From Candidatus Electrothrix aestuarii (GTDB lineage Bacteria; Desulfobacterota; Desulfobulbia; Desulfobulbales; Desulfobulbaceae), in the NCBI GenBank assembly GCA_032595685.2, contig CP159373.1:1943001-2007000 (forward strand): a stretch of 64,000 bases of DNA. The letters are read 5' to 3'. Position numbers and translations under genes: made by a program. Below the pieces are notes generated by a model that saw only the letters and a list, made by a program, of their open reading frames with translations, made no database searches and was not told the DNA's origin. Positions within the stretch are counted from its first letter, which is position 1; every line of letters starts with the position of its first letter. This document shows, one piece after another, positions 7,165 through 16,135 of the stretch.

Positions 7165-10014
7165 CTATTTCAAATTTGATAGCCTGACTTCCAGTTCGGC
7201 TTTATACTTCTCATCAGAGCAGTTCTCAACTGCCTTTTTTAACTCTTTTATTGCGTTATCATAATCCTTTAAAAATTCATGGCACCTGCTCAACAGATCA
7301 TGGTATATCGATATTCTATTGACCGATTTATCATCTGATTGAGCCATTTCAAAGCACTTTTCTGCGCTACTCAAAGCACTCTGATAATTATCGTCTCCAA
7401 GCTCAAGATATGCTTTGGCTTGCTCGTAAAGTAGCCAATGGTTTTGTTGATCTTCGGGAATTTTCTGAATTATCTCTATTGCCTTTTCTGGCTTACTACC
7501 AATATTATAAGCCTTGGCTACACATCTTGCTTCATATGAAGATAATTGTTTTCTTTTTATAATTTCATTAGCAAACGATAGCCCCGCCCCAATTAAACGA
7601 TTTGAAAGGCTTATTTTATTCTCTCGGCCCGCTGCTATTGATGCATTAGTAAGTGATTCACATGCACTTACCCATTGTTTTGACTCTACCAGATTTGGTG
7701 GTATAGCTGTCATTTCAGGAATAGCTTCCGCAATACTTGTACATGTGGCGCTGTGTTTATATCCGAACATAGAAGTAAAAGATACAAACGCCTCATAGAA
7801 CTGATCAAGACCTTCCAATGCAGACATTACGATGACATTTGCTAACTTTTTTACACTTTCATTCCGCTGGTTAATGTCTTGCGTGATCTCACGATATGAT
7901 CTAAGCCTTGCAAAGGCTGCCAACGAGACACGAAGGGGAACAGTAAATGAATCACTCTCAATATCCTGTAAAAGGATAAGCATTGATTTTTCACCAGCTT
8001 TTCGTACATGACTATCAACGTTTCTTAGAGTGCCTAAATGTGCAATTTGTCCATGAGTAGCATGCCACTCAGGTTTTAACTCTAACAAATCATTAAAAGT
8101 TGACAGAGCTTCGCAATATTGTCCGCAACGTCTTTGTGCCTTACCTTTGTGATGTAGAAGTTCTAAACGTTTATCCAGTGTGGGTTCTTCTTGAAGAACC
8201 TTTGTATATATTGCAACACATTCTTTGTAATAAGCTTGCCTACTTTCTATCTCGGGAATTGTGTAAGAATGAATTTCTTTTGCATCCATCACACACTTTA
8301 TTGTTGCCAAACTACTTTTTGTAGTGACCTCTAAGATATGAATATCGTTATGTAAATCTATTTTTTTATTTCCCTCGATTTGCAGAAGGGCATAATGTAT
8401 CCAATCAATTTCTCTGTTGCCACGACGTAAGTGCTCTTGAAAAAGTTGGTCTGAACATAAATGAATTTGGCGAAGAACGCTCGGCGTCATATCACCGTTT
8501 TTTTGTGAAATATAACTTTCAATCGAGGATGCTATAGGCTGACAATCAATATTATCTTGAACGGCAATTGCGATAAGATCGTGTATACGTAGAACGCCAA
8601 TTGTATTTTCCGGCACAAGAATTGAGAGCTTTTGAAGAGTATTGCAATTAAGCACGCCAGCAAAGTGCCTCAAAAATTCAGCATCATGGAAATTTTGACC
8701 TGAGTTTGAAATTATTTTCAAGGCATTAATTGTGCTTTTCTCAAGTCTATTGAGAATCTTTTTGATAATTGATGAGCCGCTATAATCACCAACTAATTCC
8801 GGATCATTTAGTATTTCATCATAGATACCTTCTTTTTCAACGCCCTGCTCAAGCGCCAACTTTTTTGTTATGGATAGAATAAGGGGCGAGAAACTACATT
8901 TTGATATAAACTCACTGCATTTTTGTGAAACGGCGGAGCCTGACTCGCCCAAAATCTTTAAAGCACTTGCCTTTGAAAACCTCGGAATAGATAGATACAG
9001 AGGGCTTTGTGGATCTGAAATCTGTGAGGAAACTAATACTACACCGCCTCTATCGAATCCTGACTTTAGTTCTTCAAAATTGTTATTTTCAAACACTCTA
9101 TTGCAATTGTCTATCACAAGAATAGATTTCTCCGAGTTGAATAATCCTGCGACATTAACAGGCGATCCTCCTCTTGTTCTTTGAACAGAGCTTAATGCTG
9201 AATTTTCCTTCCAGTCCTCCCCGCCAATCCATATATAATTTGTATATTGATTTGAATTTTTGTGTATAAAATCAATGGCCGCCTGGGTCTTGCCAGCACC
9301 ACTTACCCCATAAAGAACGCAAATACAATTTCTCTTTTCGTAATGCGAGGTGATTGCATTTAAAATATTAGGTTCACTAATATACCCCTCACAAACATTA
9401 GGTAACTTTCCAAAGTATTCATAATTATCCAGGTTTTGTGAAAATGTGGGGAAATATTGTTTGTAGAAATCCGCAGAAGAAGGATTATTTAATGACTGTT
9501 CATAAATCCCTTTAGCAAGTTCTCTTGCATCAATAATTATTAGCCGATCACCATACAATTCCCCATTCTCTGTTGCATTGAATTTTGCACGAAACGAAGG
9601 GTTCTCTTCCTGATTACTTATGAGATATATTTTGTCTGGGCCAGAAGGGTTTTTATGGGATATTGCATGAACTATGTCCTTGTTAATTTTCTTATAAACA
9701 GGATTATTATTTTCTCCTGTATAGTCAAAGTATCCTTTCTCAGCACTATATTCACCAACAATGGTAGAATCGTCAGAAAATGTATCGACAGTATAACCAG
9801 ACGGCATATAGTCTTTGTTTATACCATGATGAATAAATGGTTTGCCTTCGCGCAAGGAAATATATTTATGACCAACCAGTTCAATCTCTGTAGCGCCAAG
9901 ACAAGCTATCTCTTCTATTAGTCCTTTTATAATTCTTTTTTTAATATGCTCGAACATTTAATTTCTTCCTAAAATGTATAGCGATTGGTCAAGATATTGG
10001 TTCTGTTGTGCTAA
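7113..10014 (-). mobile_element. Integron gene cassette carrying the STAND NTPase
   Basis: The cassette is bounded by G/TTAGCA (minus strand; box at 10009-10015) and by the attC at 7107-7164. In an integrated cassette, the R' bases at its start must pair with the R'' bases of its own attC. Here GTTAGCA and TGCTAAC are perfectly complementary over seven bases. The content is a single large gene, a 5' leader of about 55 bases with an AGGAAG ribosome-binding site, and the attC. At about 2.9 kb it is unusually long for a cassette. No integron integrase gene is visible in the window, so this is a CALIN-type arrangement. Confidence 0.75.
7165..9957 (-). CDS. STAND-type P-loop NTPase with TPR C-terminus, candidate antiviral sensor
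   Basis: The 930-aa protein has three parts. Residues 1-150 form an N-terminal domain with segments FIHHGINKDY, GYTVDTFSDD and GEYSAEKGYFD; conserved-looking D58, E69 and K74 could be a PD-(D/E)xK-like nuclease centre, but this is a guess. Residues about 190-480 form a STAND/NACHT-like NTPase with Walker A GVSGAGKT at 217-224, Walker B SILVIDNCNR at 278-287 and a sensor strand GGVVLVSSQ at 304-312. The remainder (about 580-930) is helical with TPR-like repeats. This effector-NTPase-sensor order is that of Avs and other STAND defence proteins, which bind phage proteins and then activate the effector. The gene is AT-rich compared with the core genome and is the cargo of an integron cassette. 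Toxicity or defence function is inferred from architecture only. Confidence 0.65.
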   Translation of the reverse strand: MFEHIKKRIIKGLIEEIACLGATEIELVGHKYISLREGKPFIHHGINKDYMPSGYTVDTFSDDSTIVGEYSAEKGYFDYTGENNNPVYKKINKDIVHAISHKNPSGPDKIYLISNQEENPSFRAKFNATENGELYGDRLIIIDARELAKGIYEQSLNNPSSADFYKQYFPTFSQNLDNYEYFGKLPNVCEGYISEPNILNAITSHYEKRNCICVLYGVSGAGKTQAAIDFIHKNSNQYTNYIWIGGEDWKENSALSSVQRTRGGSPVNVAGLFNSEKSILVIDNCNRVFENNNFEELKSGFDRGGVVLVSSQISDPQSPLYLSIPRFSKASALKILGESGSAVSQKCSEFISKCSFSPLILSITKKLALEQGVEKEGIYDEILNDPELVGDYSGSSIIKKILNRLEKSTINALKIISNSGQNFHDAEFLRHFAGVLNCNTLQKLSILVPENTIGVLRIHDLIAIAVQDNIDCQPIASSIESYISQKNGDMTPSVLRQIHLCSDQLFQEHLRRGNREIDWIHYALLQIEGNKKIDLHNDIHILEVTTKSSLATIKCVMDAKEIHSYTIPEIESRQAYYKECVAIYTKVLQEEPTLDKRLELLHHKGKAQRRCGQYCEALSTFNDLLELKPEWHATHGQIAHLGTLRNVDSHVRKAGEKSMLILLQDIESDSFTVPLRVSLAAFARLRSYREITQDINQRNESVKKLANVIVMSALEGLDQFYEAFVSFTSMFGYKHSATCTSIAEAIPEMTAIPPNLVESKQWVSACESLTNASIAAGRENKISLSNRLIGAGLSFANEIIKRKQLSSYEARCVAKAYNIGSKPEKAIEIIQKIPEDQQNHWLLYEQAKAYLELGDDNYQSALSSAEKCFEMAQSDDKSVNRISIYHDLLSRCHEFLKDYDNAIKELKKAVENCSDEKYKAELEVRLSNLK

Positions 10015-10021
10015 CAGTATT

Positions 10022-10131
10022 AATAAGTGGAAACTTTCCATGCTATTGACTGTAATAGATTCCGTGAATTTCCACTTATTCCGATATTGAGGCGAAAAAC
10101 AGGAAAACTTTTCCACTTATCACTTTTCGCC
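10022..10131. repeat. Nested inverted repeats next to the cassette boundary
   Basis: AATAAGTGGAAA at 10022-10033 is the exact reverse complement of TTTCCACTTATT at 10069-10080, and the same TTTTCCACTTAT motif recurs at 10109-10120. The third copy sits inside a second inverted pair, GGCGAAAA at 10091-10098 and TTTTCGCC at 10124-10131, and overlaps GGAAAACTTTTCC. This lies immediately outside the cassette's GTTAGCA box. It could be a degenerate attC of a lost upstream cassette, a recombination or replication site, or operators for the cassette promoter. No gene is present here. Confidence 0.6.
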
Positions 10132-10222
10132 TCCATTTTTCCTCTTATCACGCTATACAGCAGCTAACATGGAACCCGGAACGAGTAACCGAAATTTTAA
10201 GAGCATCGTTTTTCCCGTATCG

Positions 10223-10537
10223 GAAGGTTCTACTCAGCAACACCCGGTTGCTGATAACTAAAAGCTCTTTGACAGGAGGAAATAATCTCCTTTTGATAGC
10301 TACCAACCTTCTGTTAAGAGCAAACAGCTCCTTGTTTATAACAAGCAACCTTCTCTTGTTAACTAACACTCCTTCGTTGGTTATCAAGAACCTTCTGTTG
10401 ATAGCAAACGTTCCTTCGTTAATTAACAAGAACCTTTTGTTTATAGCAAACAACCTTCTGTTAGCAATAAACAACTCCTTGTTGGTTACAAACAACCCTT
10501 TGTTTGCTATCAAAAATCTTCTGTTCCTTTATTGTAA
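10223..10537. repeat. Degenerate tandem array, exact 21-bp period, about 15 units
   Basis: Fifteen consecutive units of exactly 21 bases can be laid out without gaps. Most begin CCTTCTGTT, CTCCTTGTT or TCCTTCGTT and end AGCAAACAA or AACAAGAA, so each unit holds an imperfect dyad TTGTT..AACAA. The first three units are more diverged. Because 21 is a multiple of three, both strands stay open: the plus strand reads a heptad NLLLIAN-like peptide and the minus strand NRRLFAI-like heptads. There is no spacer-repeat structure as in CRISPR. No start codon with a ribosome-binding site supports translation. Confidence 0.85.
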
Positions 10538-10575
10538 TTAACTGATTTCATGTCTACTCAGCTCGTTAGCTTTCC

Positions 10576-11565
10576 TTACTTAAGCCGATACACAAACCCA
10601 CCACCATAGGTTTGCCCGAACAAACGCCCATTCTCTGCAAACACCCAGTTAAAGGCTGTGGGAACGAAATCGCGTGCCACTACGCGCCCTGTACTCACAT
10701 CTATGGCGTAAAGATAGTCGTTTTCACATGACCCACCATCCGAGGAATAAATGATGTCGCCAACAACAGCGAATTTGGCAGAGGCTGTGTTGTATGGCGT
10801 AACCCACTTTACTGTATAGTCTTTCAAACTGAACCGAATCAAGAAGCCGAGCTTGCGTTTGCCGTCGCCGCAGCGAGCCAATGCATCCACGGCAAGAATC
10901 AATGCGTCCTGCAAACGGGCTGATCCTACTATGCCGACATCAGCTATATATCCGCCTGTATCCCCGGTACTCAAGCCGTTACGACTGGATAACTCAATTC
11001 GGAAGATATTGTGGACTCTCAGGTCCTCGTCAATGATAGCCGCGACGATTTCTGTTTCAGCACCTTGGGGAAAGCGAGGCGCAACGTGAATAATATATAA
11101 TCCATCACCCAGGCTTTCTAAATATAAAAAAGGATTGGAAATGTCAGTTGCAAGAAAAGACGAAGCGTGTTCGGCAATCGCTTCCTTGAGACGCTGACGA
11201 AAAGACGGGTTACCAAGAGCGCATCTATCAAAATGATCCATCCGACATATATCCCATTTATCAGCGGAAAAGTCCGTCTCTGGATAGCTTTCAGCAAAAT
11301 CTTCAATATCATGGAGATAGTTGTTTTCTACCGCTAAGCCGATATCACGTTGCGGACCTGGATTTTTTAGCGGTTTAATGTCTTGAATGATAGGGATTTG
11401 CTGGATGAGTTGAGCGTCTTTAGGTTGGTCATTGCGCAGCGTTGAGGCAGCTTGGAGAAAAGTTGAAAAACTTGTGAGGTTGTATGCATGGCTTTCGAGG
11501 TCAGTACTCAAAAGGCTCAGGAAGAAGAGGGACAAAGCTACTCGAACGGTATAAAACATTTTCAT
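10576..11565 (-). CDS. Secreted protein of unknown function, possible beta-propeller
   Basis: The 329-aa protein begins with a signal peptide (MKMFYTVRVALSLFFLSLLS, cleavage after about residue 27). The C-terminal half has repeated short strands that read like blades of a beta-propeller: GDIIYSSDGGSCENDYLYAI, DVSTGRVVARDFV and AENGRLFGQTYGGGFVYRL, similar in style to PQQ- or WD-type repeats. The middle has a helical segment with cysteines (DICRMDHFDRCALG) and two further cysteines. I do not recognise a named family. It is the only gene between the 21-bp array and the divergent ettA gene, and its stop lies 39 bases from the array. Confidence 0.5.
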   Translation of the reverse strand: MKMFYTVRVALSLFFLSLLSTDLESHAYNLTSFSTFLQAASTLRNDQPKDAQLIQQIPIIQDIKPLKNPGPQRDIGLAVENNYLHDIEDFAESYPETDFSADKWDICRMDHFDRCALGNPSFRQRLKEAIAEHASSFLATDISNPFLYLESLGDGLYIIHVAPRFPQGAETEIVAAIIDEDLRVHNIFRIELSSRNGLSTGDTGGYIADVGIVGSARLQDALILAVDALARCGDGKRKLGFLIRFSLKDYTVKWVTPYNTASAKFAVVGDIIYSSDGGSCENDYLYAIDVSTGRVVARDFVPTAFNWVFAENGRLFGQTYGGGFVYRLK

Positions 11566-11863
11566 CCTCCAGGAAAAGCTGGTGATTTGGGTGCGCCCTG
11601 TATAAACCTCTTTATCTATCGCATGTCCCAGGAAAATTCAAGCGCTGAATTCTCGCGATTTGTGGTATCTCTCGACAAAGAAACATTCCCCTCGATTCAT
11701 GCAGAAATCCTTCGCAAAAAAACAAGATACAGTTTATGAACAGACAGTAACGTTGAACAAATCTTCCTGCTGCCTGGTCCCTGGCGGACGAGCAAAACAG
11801 GTTCGAGCGACCAAAGATGGCCAATAGGCGGTCAATAATCTCATTCAATACCGAACAAAAACT

Positions 11864-13549
11864 ATGGCACAAGAAGCGAATAAGATCATCTATTCGATGA
11901 TTAAGGTCAGTAAAAAGTACAAAGATCAAGTTATTATAAAAGATATCTCCCTCTCCTATTTCTACGGCGCCAAGATCGGGGTGCTGGGCCTGAACGGCTC
12001 AGGAAAGAGTACCTTGCTCCGTATCCTGGCGGGCAAGGATAAGGAGTTCGAGGGCGAGAGCCTCCTTTCTGAAGGCTTTACCGTGGACCTGCTGGAGCAG
12101 GAACCGCAGCTCGACCCGGACAAGACCGTGCGCGAGATTGTGGAGCAGGGCGTGCAGGGCGTTGTTGATCTGCTGGAAGAGTATAATCAGATCAATGCCC
12201 GATTTGCCGAACCTATGGACGACGATGCCATGCAGGCCTTGATTGATCGTCAGGGCGAGGTCCAGGATCAGCTGGATGCCGCTGATGCCTGGAACCTGGA
12301 CAGTCGCCTGGACATGGCAATGGATGCCCTGCGTTGTCCGCCTGCTGACACCAAGATAGGAGTGCTGTCCGGTGGTGAGAAACGCCGGGTGGCCCTCTGT
12401 CGCATCCTCCTTAAAAAGCCAGATATCCTCTTGCTGGACGAGCCGACCAACCATCTGGATGCCGAGTCCGTGGCCTGGCTGGAGCACCATCTTCAGCACT
12501 ACGAGGGCACCGTCATCGCGGTCACCCATGATCGGTATTTCCTGGATAACGTGGCAGGTTGGATACTGGAGCTTGATCGGGGACGCGGTATCCCCTGGAA
12601 GGGCAATTACTCCTCCTGGCTGGAGCAGAAGCAAAAGCGTCTGGCTCTGGAAGAGAAAAAGGAAACAGAGCGCCAGCGGACCCTGCAACGGGAGCTGGAG
12701 TGGATTCGTATGAGTCCTAAAGGCCGGCATGCTAAGGCCAAGGCCCGGATCAACCAATACGAGCAGCTCCTCAATCAGGATACCAGCGAGCGGATGAAAA
12801 AGCTGGAGATCTATATTCCACCCGGTCCCCGCTTAGGTAAGGTGGTCATTGAGGGCGAGGGGATCAGCAAGAGCTACGGTGATCGTATCCTGGTGGAGGA
12901 CCTTTCTTTCTCTCTGCCACCGGGCGGGATCGTTGGTATTGTCGGTCCCAACGGTGCGGGTAAGACCACCCTCTTTCGCATGATTACGGGGCAGGAAGAG
13001 CCAGATGAGGGAAGCATCCGCACAGGTGAGACGGTGAAGCTTTGCTATGTGGATCAGGGCCGCGATACCCTGGATCCTAACAAGACCATCTATGAGACCA
13101 TATCCGAGGGACAGGATACCATCTGGCTCGGTACCCAGGAAGTGAATGCCCGTGCCTATGTGGCAAAGTTCAACTTCAGTGGCTCTGCTCAGCAGAATAA
13201 GGTCTCAGAGATCTCGGGGGGGCAGCGTAACAGGGTTCATCTGGCCATGATGCTGAAGGAGGGAGGTAATGTCCTATTGCTGGATGAGCCCACCAATGAC
13301 CTGGATGTCAACACCCTGCGTGCTCTGGAAGAGGCTCTGGAGGGCTACGGTGGTTGCGCGGTCATCATCAGCCATGACCGTTGGTTTCTTGATCGCCTTG
13401 CCACCCATATCATGGCCTTTGAGGGCGATTCCAAGGTGGTCTGGTTTGAGGGCAATTACTCGGAATATGAGCAGGATTATAAAAAGCGGATGGGCGCGGA
13501 GGCTGATCAGCCCCATCGGATCCGCTATCGGAGCTTAACCAGGGCTTAA
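11864..13549 (+). CDS. ettA: Energy-dependent translational throttle protein EttA (ABC-F)
   Basis: The 561-aa protein carries two ABC ATPase domains and no membrane segment, the ABC-F layout. The first Walker A is GLNGSGKST near residue 44, with signature LSGGEKRR and Walker B LLLDEPTNHLDAESVAW. The second has GPNGAGKTT, SGGQRNR and LLLDEPTNDLD. The characteristic EttA arm and linker (WILELDRGRGIPWKGNYSSW, IPPGPRLG) and the length match E. coli EttA (555 aa) closely. EttA binds the ribosomal E site and gates the first elongation steps according to ATP/ADP. The gene stands alone, divergent from the secreted-protein gene. Confidence 0.93.
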   Translation: MAQEANKIIYSMIKVSKKYKDQVIIKDISLSYFYGAKIGVLGLNGSGKSTLLRILAGKDKEFEGESLLSEGFTVDLLEQEPQLDPDKTVREIVEQGVQGVVDLLEEYNQINARFAEPMDDDAMQALIDRQGEVQDQLDAADAWNLDSRLDMAMDALRCPPADTKIGVLSGGEKRRVALCRILLKKPDILLLDEPTNHLDAESVAWLEHHLQHYEGTVIAVTHDRYFLDNVAGWILELDRGRGIPWKGNYSSWLEQKQKRLALEEKKETERQRTLQRELEWIRMSPKGRHAKAKARINQYEQLLNQDTSERMKKLEIYIPPGPRLGKVVIEGEGISKSYGDRILVEDLSFSLPPGGIVGIVGPNGAGKTTLFRMITGQEEPDEGSIRTGETVKLCYVDQGRDTLDPNKTIYETISEGQDTIWLGTQEVNARAYVAKFNFSGSAQQNKVSEISGGQRNRVHLAMMLKEGGNVLLLDEPTNDLDVNTLRALEEALEGYGGCAVIISHDRWFLDRLATHIMAFEGDSKVVWFEGNYSEYEQDYKKRMGAEADQPHRIRYRSLTRA

Positions 13550-13746
13550 GTTTGATAGCCTGGTGAAAAGTCGGAAATCAGCAATTCGCTAACGACAACT
13601 CAAAGGGTTACGATACGATTTTTGGCAAAATTGGACTTTTTACGAAACCATCAAGTTTTTCTCCGGGGAAATAAATCTCGGAAAAGCTGAAAGGAGTACT
13701 GTCGCTATTCTGCGGTCGTGCTCCTTAAGGGGAGAGGGCTGGGGGA

Positions 13747-15975
13747 TTATCTACTTGAATCCAGAAGCTGACGATTGGCTGTTACCAGGCGTTCGGCAAT
13801 AACCCGCAGCATGAGATTTTTGATAGACTCAGCCAAGAGGGGCTCCTCTCGCTGAATGGCCTGCATGGCGTTCTTGGTGAGACGGTAGACAATCGTGTCT
13901 GTGTCTGCAACGATGGTTGAAGTGCGGGGAATATTAAGGCAATATCCGACTTCTCCGACCATCGTGCCGATACAGATAGTCTGTAAACGGACCGGGTGTT
14001 GATTACCTGTCTGAAGGTAGATGGAGATCTGTCCTGATTCAACAAAGTATATGGAATCTGAGGCCTCACCCTGCCGCATCAGGATCTCTTTTGCTCCCAA
14101 GGTGGATTTTTGTAGATACGCTTTCAGGAGGCGTATCTGGTCACGTTTAAAGCCTTGGGCAAGCAGCTGTAAGGGCAGGGCCAATGAGTCTTTTGCCCTT
14201 TTTCCACTGTCTGGTTCAAGCAGGGAGTCTTCACACCAGGACAGAGCCCTATCCAGGTCCGAGGAAAATCGGAGATATTTTTCATTGGGTCGAATGCCGT
14301 TATGGAGCATCTGCTGCTTGAGCTGCGGAGACTGCGAGCTGAGTATAACGGTAAAGTTGAGGGAGTCTGCAAGGTAAAGTATCCGGGTAAAGCAAAAGGC
14401 TGCTGAGGAGTCAACCCCTGTTACCCGCCGAAAGTCGATAACAAGGTATTGCAAGGGAAGTGTTGCTCGCAGGCGGGATTGCAGTTCATTCAGAATAGCA
14501 TTGGCTGTGCCAAAAAAGATGAAACCATGCAGTTCCAGTACATGAGTATGCCATCCCAGGCGAACGAGTTGTTTCCGTTCCCGGGAAGAGCGTAAAACAT
14601 TACTGGTAAGCTCTGCACCGGAGAGTTTACGGTAGAAAATATCTGTCCGGCTATAGCTAATAACAAAGGTAAACATCATAACGACAAAACCCAGCACGAT
14701 GCCGGTCATAAAGTTTGTCGCCATAATGGTCAGAGCAATAATTGAGATCATTCCATAGTCGGCTGCTGGAAGAGAACCCCATTTTTTTATCAACCAATTA
14801 TAGAGAAAGGTAATACCCTGGAAGACAAGCAGGCCGCCAAGGATAGATTTGGGAACAAAAAAGAGCAGGGGACGTCCAAAGAAGAGGATCAGGAGGGGCA
14901 TTATTCCGGCAATAACGCCTAAAGCATGGGTGCGGGTATCGGTCATATTCCGCCCCAATGAGGTCGTCCCTAAGGAGTGAAAGCCTATCATGCCACCTGC
15001 CAGCGCGGACAGTATATTAGTTTTGCCTGCTGCCTGAAGCTCGTGGTTCAGGTCCATATCTTTTCGGTCACCCATCTCTATACCGCTGAGATTCAGTAAG
15101 AGACTGATAGGCGTGATGATGAGGACTGCGCCCATATTGGCAATTTGGCTTTGAATGATATCCCAGCGTGCCGTGAAGAAATTTGTTGGATTGATAAAAG
15201 GCAACTCCCCGCCCAGATTCATATCTCCGAGCAATAAGCCAGCATCAGCAGCGTGTTGGACCGTGCTGTCACTGAGTATGAGCAAGAGGTAAAAAAGAAG
15301 TCCCTCTGCAAGGAGTAAACCTGGTAAGGCGAGACTATGTCCGATGCGACGGGTACCGATAAAGAGGAGGATGCCGAACAGAACACCGGGAAGCCATAGT
15401 TCAACTTGCTGTCCTGTAAACAGTCGCACTAAATTTTTAGCGCTGAGGCTGTAGTCAATCATGGTACCTATGCCACCAAGAAGGAGCATAATGCCGGTAC
15501 CTGCCATGAAACCACCGATGACCGGGTAGGGGAGATAGCGCACCAGGATACCCAGTTTAAATTTTCCCATCAGGATAAGGATCAGGCCATTGAGCAATGT
15601 TGTCAGGGTGATGAGAACGAGGATGGTGGGCATGGCCATCTCGGCTGTGGTCAGCGTGGTTGTTATCACTGAGATTGATGTTGCCATAACAACCAGAGGA
15701 CTGTCCTGTAAGCCAGCAATGATTCCTCTGTTCTTTGAGAAGAGAGTCATGCTGAGGGCCGTGATGGAGACCGTCACCAAGGCCATAGTAATACCATGGG
15801 GTAACTCTGAGGCGAGGGGGCCAACAAAGATAAGACCGGTAAGTGAAACAGAGAATATAGTCAGAAAGGTACCGAGGAGTATACCAGCTGTAATGGTTGA
15901 TAACCATTCTGGCGACTGCGTTCGGGTATCGACTTGTTCGGAGTATATTTCTTCTTCTGGTGGTACCGTTGACAT
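13747..15975 (-). CDS. SulP/SLC26 anion transporter with STAS and cyclic-nucleotide-binding domains
   Basis: The 742-aa protein has about 10-12 hydrophobic segments between residues 24 and 430, including the SulP-type stretch GGMIGFHSLGTTSLGRNM. A STAS domain follows at about 460-570 (YLVIDFRRVTGVDSSAAF), where the phospho-acceptor-like serines follow the D. A cNMP-binding domain occupies about 600-735 (EILMRQGEASDSIYFVESG, GTMVGEVGYCLNIPRTSTIV). SulP proteins move sulfate, bicarbonate or other anions. The extra C-terminal cNMP domain suggests control by a cyclic nucleotide. In a sulfate-using organism sulfate is a reasonable substrate, but this cannot be read from sequence. The nearest neighbour is a TAXI binding protein, co-oriented. 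Confidence 0.85.
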   Translation of the reverse strand: MSTVPPEEEIYSEQVDTRTQSPEWLSTITAGILLGTFLTIFSVSLTGLIFVGPLASELPHGITMALVTVSITALSMTLFSKNRGIIAGLQDSPLVVMATSISVITTTLTTAEMAMPTILVLITLTTLLNGLILILMGKFKLGILVRYLPYPVIGGFMAGTGIMLLLGGIGTMIDYSLSAKNLVRLFTGQQVELWLPGVLFGILLFIGTRRIGHSLALPGLLLAEGLLFYLLLILSDSTVQHAADAGLLLGDMNLGGELPFINPTNFFTARWDIIQSQIANMGAVLIITPISLLLNLSGIEMGDRKDMDLNHELQAAGKTNILSALAGGMIGFHSLGTTSLGRNMTDTRTHALGVIAGIMPLLILFFGRPLLFFVPKSILGGLLVFQGITFLYNWLIKKWGSLPAADYGMISIIALTIMATNFMTGIVLGFVVMMFTFVISYSRTDIFYRKLSGAELTSNVLRSSRERKQLVRLGWHTHVLELHGFIFFGTANAILNELQSRLRATLPLQYLVIDFRRVTGVDSSAAFCFTRILYLADSLNFTVILSSQSPQLKQQMLHNGIRPNEKYLRFSSDLDRALSWCEDSLLEPDSGKRAKDSLALPLQLLAQGFKRDQIRLLKAYLQKSTLGAKEILMRQGEASDSIYFVESGQISIYLQTGNQHPVRLQTICIGTMVGEVGYCLNIPRTSTIVADTDTIVYRLTKNAMQAIQREEPLLAESIKNLMLRVIAERLVTANRQLLDSSR

Positions 15976-16135
15976 GTTCGTTTTATAATCGGTCCTGCTG
16001 CAGCTGTCAGTGGATTATGCGGCAGGACATTCAGGCAAGTTGCGATGAATGTACGGCGCCTTAGGAAAATTACGAATATTATGAGTTTGCTGTGTTGGCA
16101 GGTGCTGTCAACACAACGAACTTGTGGTTAAAATG

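Noticed and set aside
10223-10537. The two long frames (plus and minus) over the 21-bp array as protein genes
   Set aside because: Both strands are open only because the period is a multiple of three. Neither has a ribosome-binding site, and the peptide is a repeat product without known homologues that I recognise.
11612-11929. Minus-strand frame across the ettA start
   Set aside because: It overlaps the start of ettA on the other strand and has no supporting features.
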